A DNA stretch of 23,813 nucleotides from Ruminococcaceae bacterium UBA3451 (GTDB lineage Bacteria > Bacillota > Clostridia > Oscillospirales > Acutalibacteraceae): the NCBI GenBank assembly GCA_002378845.1, contig DFRY01000053.1, forward strand, positions 3,712-27,524, read 5' to 3'. A program made the translations under genes and the position numbers. Within the stretch, counting starts at the first letter, position 1. The number at the start of each line of letters is the position of its first letter. The notes beneath the pieces are model-generated. The model made no database searches and had not been told where the DNA came from. It saw only the letters and a program-made list of their open reading frames with translations. Of the stretch, positions 15,061 to 22,637 are shown in pieces.

Positions 15061-16338
15061 ATGCGGAACAGATATTATAAACATATCGGCAGGCAAATCG
15101 GCCGCAATGTACGGGACGCGATCCGTTCCGGTAATTTAGAAAATATTGGACGGGCAATCGACAGCAGTGTTCAGGAAATTACCAGTGCCGGAAACGAAGT
15201 GCTGGAAGACCTGAAAAATGCCGGACGCCGCCCGCCTTATCCTTATGACCAAAACGGCCCGCAGGGAAACGGGCCTGCGCCGCATAATACAGGCAGTTGG
15301 CAGCCGCCCAAGCCACCGGTACAGCCGGTACAGCCAAGACAGCCGGTGTATGAAAACCCGACGGTTCGTTTTGCATTTCGCACCAGAATGCCGGGCAGCG
15401 TTTCCGGACTGGTTTGTGCAGCCATTGGTTTGATTTTTGGAATTCCGTTGCTGATTTTAGACATTGTCGGGGCCATTATCGGTGCAATTGGGTATATGGC
15501 TTTGTCCGATATTATTATGGTTATTTCGGTTTTAGCGCCAATGACAGTGGCCTTTATGGGCTTGTCAATTTATGGGTTTACCCAGCGCCGACGGGCGCGC
15601 CGTTTTGAGCGGTATCGTGAAGCGATGGGCAGCGCCGCATTCTGTGCGGTAGCCAAACTGGCCGACGCGGTGGGGGAAACGCAGGAACGAACAAAGAAAG
15701 ATCTGAAAAAAATGATTGCCAGCGGTGCCTGCCCTCAGGGGCACTTGGATCACGCCGAAACCTGCTTTATGGTAGATAATAAAACGTACAGCGAGTATCT
15801 GGAAGCGGAACGGGACTATACCGCACGCGAGCAGGCTGCACGCGAGGAAGAGCAAAAGAAGCAGGCCGACCCCAAAGAGGCGGAGCTTGATGCTGTCCGA
15901 AAAGAAGGCAGTGAATACCTGCAGCAAATTCGAACGGTAAACGATGCTTTGCCGGGCGAAGTGATTTCCCAAAAATTAGACCGGCTTGAAAATGTGACTG
16001 CCCGCATTTTTGAGTGTGTACGCCAGCACCCGGAAAAGTTGCCGGACATTCGCCGTTTTATGCGGTATTACATGCCTACGACCTTAAAGCTGGTAAAATC
16101 ATATCAGGAGTTCGAAGGGCAGCCGGTGCAGGGTGATAACATTACCAAGGCAAAAGCAGAAATTGAGCATGCGCTGGATATGGTGAACGCCGCTTTTGAA
16201 AACCTGCAGGATACTTTATTCGCGGACGATGCGCTCGATGTTTCTTCCGATATTTCTACGCTTGAAACTATGTTGAAACAGGAAGGGTTAACCGGAAGCG
16301 ATTTTGCAAAAGCACCGGATGACAGAAAACTGTCGTAG
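15061..16338 (+). CDS. xpaC: XpaC-like 5-bromo-4-chloroindolyl phosphate hydrolysis family protein
   Basis: This 425-residue protein belongs to the XpaC family (PF10112), usually found next to TelA; the biochemical role is unclear despite the name. Order: a helical N-terminus (MRNRYYKHIGRQIGRNVRDA), a Pro/Gln-rich linker (about 57-98), a hydrophobic block with two to three transmembrane segments (about 114-173), a basic RRRARRFERYREAMG stretch, then a long helical and coiled-coil cytoplasmic domain (KKDLKKMIASG; RFMRYYMPTTLKLVKSYQEFEG, the conserved XpaC core). The frame is open back to TTG 14908, but GGAGG at 15051-15055 and the promoter at 14975 indicate ATG 15061. telA starts 41 bases downstream. 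The pair is often linked to envelope stress or toxic-anion tolerance. Confidence 0.85.
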   Translation: MRNRYYKHIGRQIGRNVRDAIRSGNLENIGRAIDSSVQEITSAGNEVLEDLKNAGRRPPYPYDQNGPQGNGPAPHNTGSWQPPKPPVQPVQPRQPVYENPTVRFAFRTRMPGSVSGLVCAAIGLIFGIPLLILDIVGAIIGAIGYMALSDIIMVISVLAPMTVAFMGLSIYGFTQRRRARRFERYREAMGSAAFCAVAKLADAVGETQERTKKDLKKMIASGACPQGHLDHAETCFMVDNKTYSEYLEAERDYTAREQAAREEEQKKQADPKEAELDAVRKEGSEYLQQIRTVNDALPGEVISQKLDRLENVTARIFECVRQHPEKLPDIRRFMRYYMPTTLKLVKSYQEFEGQPVQGDNITKAKAEIEHALDMVNAAFENLQDTLFADDALDVSSDISTLETMLKQEGLTGSDFAKAPDDRKLS

Positions 16339-16379
16339 TATTTTTGAAATCAAAATCAGAATTGGTATGGAGGTTTACC

Positions 16380-17504
16380 ATGGATCAGAACGAGATGCCT
16401 ACCCTTGAGCTTACCTTAGAACCAGCTCCTTCCGCGCAGTCAGAACTTACGCAAACGGCACCCGCACCGGAAACAGCGCCGGAACCGCAGCTAACGCCGG
16501 AAGAGCAGAGAATGGTGGCTGATTTTGCTTCAAAAATCGATTTGACGAACAGCAATCAAATTTTGCAGTACGGCGTGGGCGCCCAGAAAAAGATGGCCGA
16601 TTTTTCCGAAGGTGCGCTGGAAAATGTGCGCACGAAGGATTTGGGTGAGGTAGGGCAAATGCTTTCCGGCGTAGTAGCCGAACTGAAAAGCTTTGAAGTC
16701 GGTGAGGAGGACAAAGGGTTCTTCGCGCGCTTTAAACGTGAGGGCAATAAGCTGGTCGCGCTGAAAGCCCGTTATGCAAAGGCGGAGTCCAATGTCGACC
16801 AGATTTGCGACGCTTTGGAAGCACACCAGATACAGCTTTTAAAGGATATTTCCGTACTGGACAAGATGTACGAGATGAATAAAACTTATTTTAAAGAACT
16901 TTCCATGTATCTTCTCGCAGGGAAGCAGAAACTGGAGCAGGTGCGTTCCGCCGAGCTACCCGCCCTGCAGCAAAAAGCACAGGGATCCGGTCTTCCGGAA
17001 GACGCACAGGCTGCCAACGATTTGTCCAATATGTGCGGCCGCTTTGAAAAGAAACTGCATGATTTGGACTTAACCCGCATGGTGTCCATTCAAATGGCAC
17101 CTCAGCTTCGTTTAATCCAAAATAACGATTTGGTAATGAGCGAAAAAATTCAGTCCACCATCGTCAATACGATTCCTCTTTGGAAAAGTCAAATGGTGCT
17201 TGCACTTGGCGTGGAACATTCCACACAGGCGGCAAAAGCGCAGCGCGAGGTAACGGACATGACCAACGAATTGCTGCGCAAGAATGCGGACATGCTCAAA
17301 ATGGCAACCATTGAAACCCAGAAGGAAGCGGAGCGCGGTATTGTAGACATTGAAACCCTGAAGCATACCAATGAAACGCTGATTTCCACACTGGATGAGG
17401 TAATGCAGATTCAGCAGGATGGCCGTGCAAAGCGTACACAGGCAGAGCAGGAGCTTCGTAAACTGGAAACCGATTTGAAAAACAAATTGCTGCAGCTGCG
17501 CTAA
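16380..17504 (+). CDS. telA: TelA-family toxic anion resistance protein
   Basis: This 374-residue protein of the TelA/YaaN/KlaA family (PF05816) is named for tellurite resistance, although the molecular role is not settled. After a Pro/Glu-rich, probably disordered N-terminus (about 1-45), the protein is almost entirely helical: KIDLTNSNQILQYGVGAQKKM, NKLVALKARYAKAESNVDQI, MNKTYFKELSMYLLAGKQKL and WKSQMVLALGVEHSTQAAKAQREVTDMTNELLRKNADMLK are conserved family segments. GGAGG at 16369-16373 supports ATG 16380. It is second in the xpaC operon and is closed by a strong terminator. The length is normal. Confidence 0.92.
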   Translation: MDQNEMPTLELTLEPAPSAQSELTQTAPAPETAPEPQLTPEEQRMVADFASKIDLTNSNQILQYGVGAQKKMADFSEGALENVRTKDLGEVGQMLSGVVAELKSFEVGEEDKGFFARFKREGNKLVALKARYAKAESNVDQICDALEAHQIQLLKDISVLDKMYEMNKTYFKELSMYLLAGKQKLEQVRSAELPALQQKAQGSGLPEDAQAANDLSNMCGRFEKKLHDLDLTRMVSIQMAPQLRLIQNNDLVMSEKIQSTIVNTIPLWKSQMVLALGVEHSTQAAKAQREVTDMTNELLRKNADMLKMATIETQKEAERGIVDIETLKHTNETLISTLDEVMQIQQDGRAKRTQAEQELRKLETDLKNKLLQLR

Positions 17505-17517
17505 AACTGATTATAAA

Positions 17518-17565
17518 ACAAACGCCAAAGATTCCACATGCGGTGGTTTCTTTGGCGTTTTCTTT
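17518..17565 (+). terminator. Intrinsic terminator of the xpaC-telA operon
   Basis: AACGCCAAAGA pairs with TCTTTGGCGTT; an inner CCAC/GTGG pair extends the stem. TTCTTTT follows. Confidence 0.88.
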
Positions 17566-17575
17566 TACTGTTCCG

Positions 17576-17603
17576 AAAAAAGAGCGGGGCAAACGCTCCG
17601 CTC
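17576..17603 (-). terminator. Minus-strand terminator of the 59-residue gene
   Basis: On the minus strand GAGCGG, a ten-base loop, CCGCTC, then TTTTTT. It begins two bases after the stop of the small gene. Confidence 0.75.
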
Positions 17604-17605
17604 AA

Positions 17606-17785
17606 TCATTCTTTCAATTTGAATCGTTCCACGCAGTCATGCAGATCGCCGGAGGAATGAATGTCTTCTTTGATCAGCGCTTTTTGCGTTTCTTCCGGCA
17701 AAGACAAAAAGTATTGTTCCAAATCCGGCTGCTTTTGAAAAAGTGCCGACATTGCAATCGGGTATCCAATATAGAAATTATCCAA
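17606..17785 (-). CDS. Small 59-residue protein, unknown
   Basis: The protein reads MDNFYIGYPIAMSALFQKQ, then PDLEQYFLSLPEETQKALIK, and ends CVERFKLKE. It is soluble, acidic and predicted helical. On the minus strand GAGGTGATGAGC precedes TTG 17785; the ATG two codons earlier (17791) is too close to the ribosome site, so TTG is preferred. The frame runs upstream to 17977, but that stretch crosses a terminator hairpin and is not coding. It is monocistronic, with terminators on both sides. I do not recognise a family; similar short proteins with an 'LPEETQ' helix turn up near sporulation or envelope genes in clostridia, which is only a loose impression. Confidence 0.68.
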   Translation of the reverse strand: MDNFYIGYPIAMSALFQKQPDLEQYFLSLPEETQKALIKEDIHSSGDLHDCVERFKLKE

Positions 17786-17854
17786 GCTCATCACCTCGTT
17801 TTTAGTGTTTACGAAATCATGGAACTTAGAAAAGGAAATATATGTATTTTGATG

Positions 17855-17891
17855 CAAAAGAAGAGAGCCGCACCCAAAAGGCGCGGCCCTT
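17855..17891 (-). terminator. Minus-strand terminator after the 40-residue gene
   Basis: On the minus strand GGCCGCGCC, loop, GGTGCGGCTC (one mismatch), then TCTTCTTTTG. It lies about 110 bases beyond the stop of the 40-residue membrane protein. Confidence 0.7.
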
Positions 17892-17998
17892 AAAATGAAA
17901 CAGGAGGAGTCATTCACCATAAGTATAGACATAACTGCGGCCGAATATTCAAAAGATTGAAAAATCGCCGGGAACAAAATGGATGGTGTAAGGCTCCT

Positions 17999-18121
17999 TT
18001 ACGCCCATGTTTGTTTAGCTTTCAGTACCCCGAGCAATGAACCAAACAGGATTGCGGCAATACAGATTTTTGCCGGATTGCTCAGGATATACGTAAATAG
18101 TAAAGTAACCAGTTCTTCCAA
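17999..18121 (-). CDS. Small 40-residue single-span membrane protein
   Basis: TTG 18121 follows a perfect AGGAGG (18134-18129) by seven bases and encodes MEELVTLLFTYILSNPAKIC followed by IAAILFGSLLGVLKAKQTWA. A hydrophobic helix (about 18-33) and a short basic tail suggest a small membrane protein. A promoter is predicted 23 bases further upstream. The good ribosome site, promoter and downstream terminator make it likely to be expressed. Function is unknown; the size and form resemble small membrane regulators or type I toxins, but no antitoxin RNA is evident. Confidence 0.62.
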   Translation of the reverse strand: MEELVTLLFTYILSNPAKICIAAILFGSLLGVLKAKQTWA

Positions 18122-18143
18122 ACAGAGACCTCCTAACATCTGA

Positions 18144-18172
18144 ATACTATTAGTTTATTTGTATTTTGTGAA
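18144..18172 (-). promoter_or_regulatory. Promoter of the 40-residue gene
   Basis: On the minus strand -35 TTCACA (18172-18167), 17-base spacer, -10 TAGTAT (18149-18144). Confidence 0.5.
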
Positions 18173-18234
18173 TATTCGGTGATGATTGTATGAAATTACC
18201 GAAAAGAATGTGGACAGGTTCGCAAAAACGGAAC

Positions 18235-18262
18235 AAAAAACCCGCCCTGTGTTTAGGGCGGG
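18235..18262 (-). terminator. Minus-strand terminator of the 45-residue gene
   Basis: On the minus strand CCCGCCCT, six-base loop, AGGGCGGG, then TTTTTT. It is seven bases from the stop codon of the small gene. Confidence 0.9.
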
Positions 18263-18269
18263 ATAAAAG

Positions 18270-18407
18270 TCAGCGTTTGGGGTCGGTGTCTTTGGTCGTT
18301 TTATTGTTCGGATTTTCTTTTGTATTTGTAACGGTTTGTACTTTTCCGGAAGTTGGTTCAACCGAATCCGAAACAGGTGAATTTTTGTTGTTCTTTTTGC
18401 TGTTCAT
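18270..18407 (-). CDS. Small 45-residue hydrophilic protein
   Basis: ATG 18407 is preceded by AAAGGAG on the minus strand and encodes MNSKKNNKNSPVSDSVEPTS, continuing to NNKTTKDTDPKR. It is rich in Asn, Lys, Thr and Ser, has no hydrophobic core and is surely disordered. The ribosome site and the strong terminator right after the stop support a real gene; the opposite-strand frame over this region is not favoured. A spore-coat or spore-core role would be a guess; the composition is reminiscent of small spore proteins but shows no known signature. Confidence 0.62.
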   Translation of the reverse strand: MNSKKNNKNSPVSDSVEPTSGKVQTVTNTKENPNNKTTKDTDPKR

Positions 18408-18779
18408 GGAAATCGCTCCTTTCATTGCTATTTTCTCCATTGTAACGGTTTTTATGTTACAGTCGACTGTTTTGGGCTAAATGCACTGAGGATGTCATGC
18501 AAAAGGTCATGAATACTCTCGCTCAGCTGAATGTGGAGAAACAAAATTTGCCGGATTTCTCTCATTTGTGTAAGTGAAAAATCCTGACAGAGGGGGATAA
18601 TAAACTCTACATTATTTGTGATACGGAATCGTCTCTTGTGTATTTTCTGCAGGAAATAAGATAATGTGGCTTAACGGAACTGCCGGATTTTTGGGATTTG
18701 TAGAAAACAAACCGGCGCCGCGGAAGAAACGGCGCCGGCCCTTTATGAAATTTAGAAATTCATATAAAAAGTGCTAGCT
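18408..18779. other. Intergenic region with few signals
   Basis: It contains the 5' region of the 45-residue gene, a perfect 12-bp palindrome ACAGTCGACTGT (18459-18470), a doubtful 26-codon plus-strand frame (18497-18577; GAGG five bases before ATG, MQKVMNTLAQLNVEKQNLPD) and the terminator of the DUF2680 gene. Nothing else is supportable. Confidence 0.5.
18703..18738 (-). terminator. Minus-strand terminator of the DUF2680 gene
   Basis: CCGGCGCCG pairs with CGGCGCCGG (nine GC-rich pairs, loop of nine); on the minus strand TTTGTTTT follows. Confidence 0.85.
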
Positions 18780-19208
18780 TTATTTGCGCAGGCCGATCAT
18801 TGGGAATTTCCCGGATTGGCGCATTTTTGTTTTCTGTTCATTCAATCGGGTTTTCATTTTATCGGCTGCAGCTTTGTCAATAACGCCGTAAGCAGCGTAT
18901 TTGTCAATAACCAGAATTTTGTCGTCGATTTCTTTGTCAATTAAGGAATAAATTTCGTTTTTCTGTGCGTCAGTCAAAGCCGACCAGTTTTTTTGTGAAT
19001 TCTTAATTTTCGCATGCCATTCTTTCCTTTTGGCTTCCTTTTCAGCTTTTTGTTCCGGTGTTAAATTTTGCTTTCCTTTATAATCTTCCGTAACCGAAGA
19101 AGTTCCGCCGCTGTTGCTTGCCGCATTGTTTTCCGCGGCAAAGCCGGGCGTATTCACCGTGCCTATCAGGGACAAAACGATCAAACCGGTAGCAAGAAAT
19201 TTTTTCAT
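18780..19208 (-). CDS. Secreted DUF2680-family protein
   Basis: This 142-residue exported protein starts with a signal peptide (MKKFLATGLIVLSLIGTVNT, then PGFAA and a likely cut before ENN), followed by a Ser/Gly/Asn-rich spacer and a helical domain: LTPEQKAEKEAKRKEWHAK, then KEIDDKILVIDKYAAYGVID, KAAADKMKTRLNEQKTKMRQ. The 'I.DKY..YGVID...A..MK.RL' pattern is that of DUF2680, common in clostridia and of unknown function. ATG 19208 is nine bases after AGGAAGG; GTG 19217 is too close to that site. Cell-surface or extracellular location is predicted. It is monocistronic, with its own terminator. Confidence 0.85.
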   Translation of the reverse strand: MKKFLATGLIVLSLIGTVNTPGFAAENNAASNSGGTSSVTEDYKGKQNLTPEQKAEKEAKRKEWHAKIKNSQKNWSALTDAQKNEIYSLIDKEIDDKILVIDKYAAYGVIDKAAADKMKTRLNEQKTKMRQSGKFPMIGLRK

Positions 19209-19316
19209 AGAATTCACCTTCCTAATCGAATTTTATTTTTTATTTTGGTTCTTTCACCATCTCCTTTTTTGGGCTGTTTTTATTGTTCCCCTTGATTCCG
19301 GTTTGCTTCATCTGTT

Positions 19317-19345
19317 TTTATATTTGCAAAAATTACCGCTTTAAA
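19317..19345 (-). promoter_or_regulatory. Possible promoter of the DUF2680 gene
   Basis: On the minus strand TTTAAA (19345-19340), 17-base spacer, TATAAA (19322-19317). It would give a leader of about 100 bases. Confidence 0.35.
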
Positions 19346-19353
19346 CGAAGTTT

Positions 19354-19387
19354 AAAAAACGGATCCTGTGGGAACAGGATCCGTTTT
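19354..19387 (-). terminator. Terminator of the aspA-adh operon
   Basis: CGGATCCTGT, four-base loop, ACAGGATCCG; on the minus strand followed by TTTTTT and on the plus strand by TTTT, so it may act both ways. It lies about 40 bases past the dehydrogenase stop. Confidence 0.88.
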
Positions 19388-19426
19388 CTATTTCATATTC
19401 ATCCATTGTAATTTACCCGTTTTTTA

Positions 19427-20557
19427 TTATAAAGCAAGCATATAAAGCTTTTTTATTTCATCAAGATGAAAAAGTTTTGGATGGTTTTTCATGCTTGGCG
19501 TCGAAACCTTAATACAGTTTTCCGCCATCCAGTCAATATCTTCTTTGTGAATTCCAAGCGCTCCCAAAGTGACGTTAAGTTGAACGCTCTCCAATAATTC
19601 CGTGATTCGGTCCGCGCAGTCTTCGGCGCATTTCCCGCCGAGAAGACGGGAAATGTCCGCATATTTTTCTTCGGCGAATTGCCAGGAATTTTTTACAATT
19701 ACTGGCGTAAGTGCGGCAAGACCTTTTCCATGAACAATTTCGCGCAGGCCGCTTGCGGGGTGTTCCATTCCATGCGGCGCGGTAACGCCGGCGGTGTGTA
19801 TTGCCATTCCGCCCAATGTGCTGCCAAGCGTTACGTTTTCCCATGCATTCAGGTCATCGGGGTGCTCGTAAACCTGTTTTAAATTTTTTGCAATCAGGTT
19901 GATGGCGTACAGCGCCTGCATGTCGCTGAAAGGCTGCGCGTTTTTGGATACATAAGCTTCCATATTATGCGCCAGTGCGTCAAAGCCGACGGAAGCAATG
20001 ACTGCCCTTGGCATTGTGACCATCAGTTCGGGGTCAATTAAGGAAGCTTTTGCAATCAGGCAGTTCCCTTTGAGTGATTTTTTGTCTTTTGTTTCGGGGT
20101 TAGTCAAAACAGAAAACGAGTTTCCCTCGCTTCCGGTTCCTGCCGTAGTGGGAATCAATATAATCGGAAGGGCTTCATTCCCCTGTTTTTGCGCGTAAAT
20201 ATAGTCGGAAATATCGCCGGGATTTTTCACGGAAAACGCAATTGCTTTTGCGGCGTCCATAATGCTGCCGCCGCCCAGGCCGACAATCAAATTACAGTCT
20301 GTGCGAACCGCCAGCTCGGCACCGCTCGCTACGGTCACAGTTAGCGGGTTTTGCGTTACCTGGTCAAAAACCTCCACAGCAATTCCGGAATCCTGAAGAA
20401 GCAAAATTGTTTTTTCCAGCAGACCGGATTTTTTGGTGCTGCTTTTTCCGGTGACCAGCAGCGCCTTACTTCCGTACTGTGCGGCTATGTTACCAATGCT
20501 GCGGATGCACCCCCTTCCGAAAATTAGGTTGACGGGTAAATGATAGGTAAAATTCAT
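19427..20557 (-). CDS. Iron-containing alcohol dehydrogenase
   Basis: This 376-residue NAD(P)-dependent group III alcohol dehydrogenase reversibly reduces aldehydes to alcohols. The dinucleotide-binding motif GLGGGSIMDAAK lies at 93-104, PTTAGTGSE at 136-144, and the metal ligands are Asp193 and His197 (GFDALAHNMEAYVS), His262 (PHGMEHP) and His276 (HGKGLAAL), matching the spacing of the FucO-type iron site. All four are present. The N-terminus (FTYHLPVNLIFGRG) is typical. It is last in the minus-strand operon aspA - 62-residue gene - adh. The substrate is not shown by sequence; with an aminotransferase and aspartase nearby, a semialdehyde is possible but unproven. Confidence 0.93.
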   Translation of the reverse strand: MNFTYHLPVNLIFGRGCIRSIGNIAAQYGSKALLVTGKSSTKKSGLLEKTILLLQDSGIAVEVFDQVTQNPLTVTVASGAELAVRTDCNLIVGLGGGSIMDAAKAIAFSVKNPGDISDYIYAQKQGNEALPIILIPTTAGTGSEGNSFSVLTNPETKDKKSLKGNCLIAKASLIDPELMVTMPRAVIASVGFDALAHNMEAYVSKNAQPFSDMQALYAINLIAKNLKQVYEHPDDLNAWENVTLGSTLGGMAIHTAGVTAPHGMEHPASGLREIVHGKGLAALTPVIVKNSWQFAEEKYADISRLLGGKCAEDCADRITELLESVQLNVTLGALGIHKEDIDWMAENCIKVSTPSMKNHPKLFHLDEIKKLYMLAL

Positions 20558-20594
20558 CGCAATACATCCTTTCTGGTTTTAAATCGAAAGCAGG

Positions 20595-20783
20595 TTATAG
20601 TCGGTCAATGCGGTCGACTTTCAGCTTTGCGGTATCTTCCACGGTTACTTCGTACGAAGTGTCAACATATCGGTCGAAGCGGGATATTTTATCAAGCCCG
20701 TTATTGCTTTTGCAGCGCTTGGGGGTGAAGCGGCCGCTTCTGTCCAGATTTTCATCCGATTCAAAGCCTTTAAAAATAGCCAT
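20595..20783 (-). CDS. Small 62-residue protein between aspA and adh, unknown
   Basis: The polar protein reads MAIFKGFESDENLDRSGRFT, then PKRCKSNNGLDKISRFDRYVD and a tail with DTSYEVTVEDTAKLKVDRID. It is preceded by a perfect AAGGAGG, starts nine bases after the aspA stop and ends 37 bases before adh, so it is almost certainly translated within the operon. No transmembrane or metal-binding pattern is visible; it has one cysteine. The C-terminal half looks like a beta-strand/helix unit and the N-terminal half is charged. I do not recognise a family. A plus-strand frame over the same bases is regarded as a shadow. Confidence 0.7.
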   Translation of the reverse strand: MAIFKGFESDENLDRSGRFTPKRCKSNNGLDKISRFDRYVDTSYEVTVEDTAKLKVDRIDRL

Positions 20784-20792
20784 GTTACCTCC

Positions 20793-22208
20793 TTAAATGG
20801 AAAGTCGGCACACACGGTCGGTGTACGCCGGAACCGTCATTGCATAGGGGTTCAAAAGTACTTCCGCACGTTCCTCCGGAATCAGGTTCTGTTCCACGGC
20901 AAGCCGCGCGACCGGCACCCCCGTTTTAAGTGATTCTTTCGCCAGTTCTGCCGCTTTGGCATAACCAATCAACGGGCAAAGCGCGGTTACCGTACCCACG
21001 CTTTCTTCCAGGTGCTTTTTGCAGACCGCCTCATTTGCGGTAATGCCCGAAACACAGTGGTCAACCAAGGTTTCCACTGCGCCGGCAAGACTTTCAAGGG
21101 ATTCGAATAAATCGTAAAACAAAACCGGTTCAAATGCGTTCAGCTCCAGCTGGCCGGCTTCGGCAGCCATAGTGATGGTGTGGTCGTGGCCGATGATTTG
21201 AAACGCGACCTGCGACATTACTTCGGGAATAACAGGGTTAACTTTGCCCGGCATAATGGAGGAACCGTTCTGCATGGCAGGCAGGTAAATTTCCGAAATA
21301 CCGGTTCTTGGCCCGCTGGAAAGCAGCCTTAAATCGTTTGACAGCTTCGAAAGGTTAACGGCACAGGTTTTCAAAACTCCGGAAACACAAACAAACGCAT
21401 CCAGGTTTTGGGTGGCGTCAATTAAATCTTCCGCCTGCGTCAGCTTTTCACCGCATACCTTTTGCAGGTTTGGCGTGATATTGCAAAGGTAAGCGGAACT
21501 TACATTCACCGCCGTGCCGATTGCGGTTGCACCCATGTTGATGCAGTTCATTTCGTTTTTTACCATGGTGAGCCGATCAATGTCCCGTTTAACCATAGCA
21601 TGGAACGCGGCAAAACTTTGCCCCAGCCGAATGGGAACGGCGTCCTGCAGCTGGGTGCGCCCCATTTTAAGAATGTGGTCAAATTCTTCTGCTTTTTTCT
21701 CCAGCGCACCGTCAAGGCGGGTTAGCTGATAAATCACTTTAGGCAAAAGCTTTAATACCGTCAGTTTTCCGGCTGTGGGGAAAACGTCGTTGGTGGACTG
21801 CGACATATTAACATGGTCGTTTGGGTGAACCAGACTGTAATCGCCCTTTGTTCCCCCAAGCAGTTCAATGGCGCGGTTTGCAATGACTTCATTGGCATTC
21901 ATATTGGCGGAAGTTCCCGCTCCGCCCTGAATAGGGTCAACAATAAACTGGTCCTGCAACTGCCCTTCCACAACCTCGTCACATGCACGGATTACCGCGT
22001 TTGCCACCCGGGCGTTTAACTGCCCGGAATTTCGGTTGGTAATTGCCGCCGCCTTTTTTATCTGTGCCAGACTGACAATAAAAGCCGGGTGTAAACTTCT
22101 TCCTGTAATACAAAAATTGTTTTTTGCCCGCAGGGTTTGTACGCCGTAATATGCTTCTGCGGGAATACGCAAACTGCCGACGGAGTCAAATTCTGTTCTC
22201 GTTATCAT
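20793..22208 (-). CDS. aspA: Aspartate ammonia-lyase
   Basis: This 471-residue enzyme of the fumarase/aspartase superfamily converts L-aspartate to fumarate and ammonia. Motifs: GGAGTSANMNANEVIANRA (95-113), HPNDHVNMSQSTND (128-141), TQLQDAVP, and the family signature GSSIMPGKVNP (315-325) holding the catalytic serine loop. The following MAAEAGQLELNAFEPV fits aspartase rather than class II fumarase. ATG 22208 is chosen because GGAGG lies five bases upstream; an in-frame extension to 22250 lacks such a site. It is first gene of the operon with the 62-residue gene and adh, and its leader faces that of the divergent aminotransferase gene. Confidence 0.93.
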   Translation of the reverse strand: MITRTEFDSVGSLRIPAEAYYGVQTLRAKNNFCITGRSLHPAFIVSLAQIKKAAAITNRNSGQLNARVANAVIRACDEVVEGQLQDQFIVDPIQGGAGTSANMNANEVIANRAIELLGGTKGDYSLVHPNDHVNMSQSTNDVFPTAGKLTVLKLLPKVIYQLTRLDGALEKKAEEFDHILKMGRTQLQDAVPIRLGQSFAAFHAMVKRDIDRLTMVKNEMNCINMGATAIGTAVNVSSAYLCNITPNLQKVCGEKLTQAEDLIDATQNLDAFVCVSGVLKTCAVNLSKLSNDLRLLSSGPRTGISEIYLPAMQNGSSIMPGKVNPVIPEVMSQVAFQIIGHDHTITMAAEAGQLELNAFEPVLFYDLFESLESLAGAVETLVDHCVSGITANEAVCKKHLEESVGTVTALCPLIGYAKAAELAKESLKTGVPVARLAVEQNLIPEERAEVLLNPYAMTVPAYTDRVCRLSI

Positions 22209-22449
22209 GGTAGCCTCCATTTCTCTGTAGAAAAGGTATGGACGTAACAAATTGAAATAGAGCCAAATCAGGCGGATACGGTGCCTGCAATGGGAATTGT
22301 TTTAACGAGCCCAAGAATAACACTCCCCTGTGCAATAGTAAATGCCTTTCAACAATTTGCGAATTAAATGTCAATTCGTCTTTGAGACACTTTATTTCGG
22401 TAAGTTAAAAGACGAAAAACTATATTATTAAAATATTCCTTAAAATCAC

Positions 22450-22478
22450 TTGAAAAATCGGAAAAGAAAAGGCATAAT
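22450..22478 (+). promoter_or_regulatory. Promoter directly ahead of a terminator
   Basis: -35 TTGAAA (22450-22455), 17-base spacer, -10 CATAAT (22473-22478). The transcript would start near 22485, about five bases before the first terminator stem. Confidence 0.5.
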
Positions 22479-22489
22479 GTTAAAAACGC

Positions 22490-22535
22490 AACGGAGCGTA
22501 CCGTGAAGAAAACCGGTACGCTCCGTTCCTTTTTT
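22490..22535 (+). terminator. First leader terminator upstream of the aminotransferase gene
   Basis: AACGGAGCGTACCG pairs perfectly with CGGTACGCTCCGTT (14 pairs, ten-base loop), then CC and a run of T. Confidence 0.9.
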
Positions 22536-22595
22536 TAAAAACCTGCTCTGCAGCTGAAAAAAGCACGATGCGAAAACTAAATATTGAAAAGCAAT

Positions 22596-22637
22596 GGCGT
22601 TTTTCACGGCTTAAAAACTGTGAAGAACGCCTTTTTT
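22596..22637 (+). terminator. Second leader terminator upstream of the aminotransferase gene
   Basis: GGCGTTTTTCAC pairs with GTGAAGAACGCC (12 pairs, one G-T, 12-base loop), then TTTTTT. It sits 32 bases before the gene. Confidence 0.85.

Noticed and set aside
17786..17977. N-terminal extension of the 59-residue gene to 17977
   Set aside because: The extension spans a minus-strand terminator and lacks a ribosome site, while GAGGTGAT lies next to the shorter start.
18155..18361. Minus-strand 68-residue frame overlapping the 45-residue gene
   Set aside because: It runs through the terminator hairpin and has no ribosome site; the other minus frame is better supported.
18190..18480. Plus-strand 96-residue hydrophobic frame
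   Set aside because: It crosses a strong minus-strand terminator and lies antisense to the 45-residue gene, which has a good ribosome site.
18497..18577. 26-residue plus-strand frame with GAGG upstream
   Set aside because: It is too short and isolated to call, with no promoter or terminator on its strand; mentioned only within the intergenic entry.
20608..20796. Plus-strand frame opposite the 62-residue gene
   Set aside because: It is a mirror of the minus-strand gene, which alone has AAGGAGG and operon spacing.
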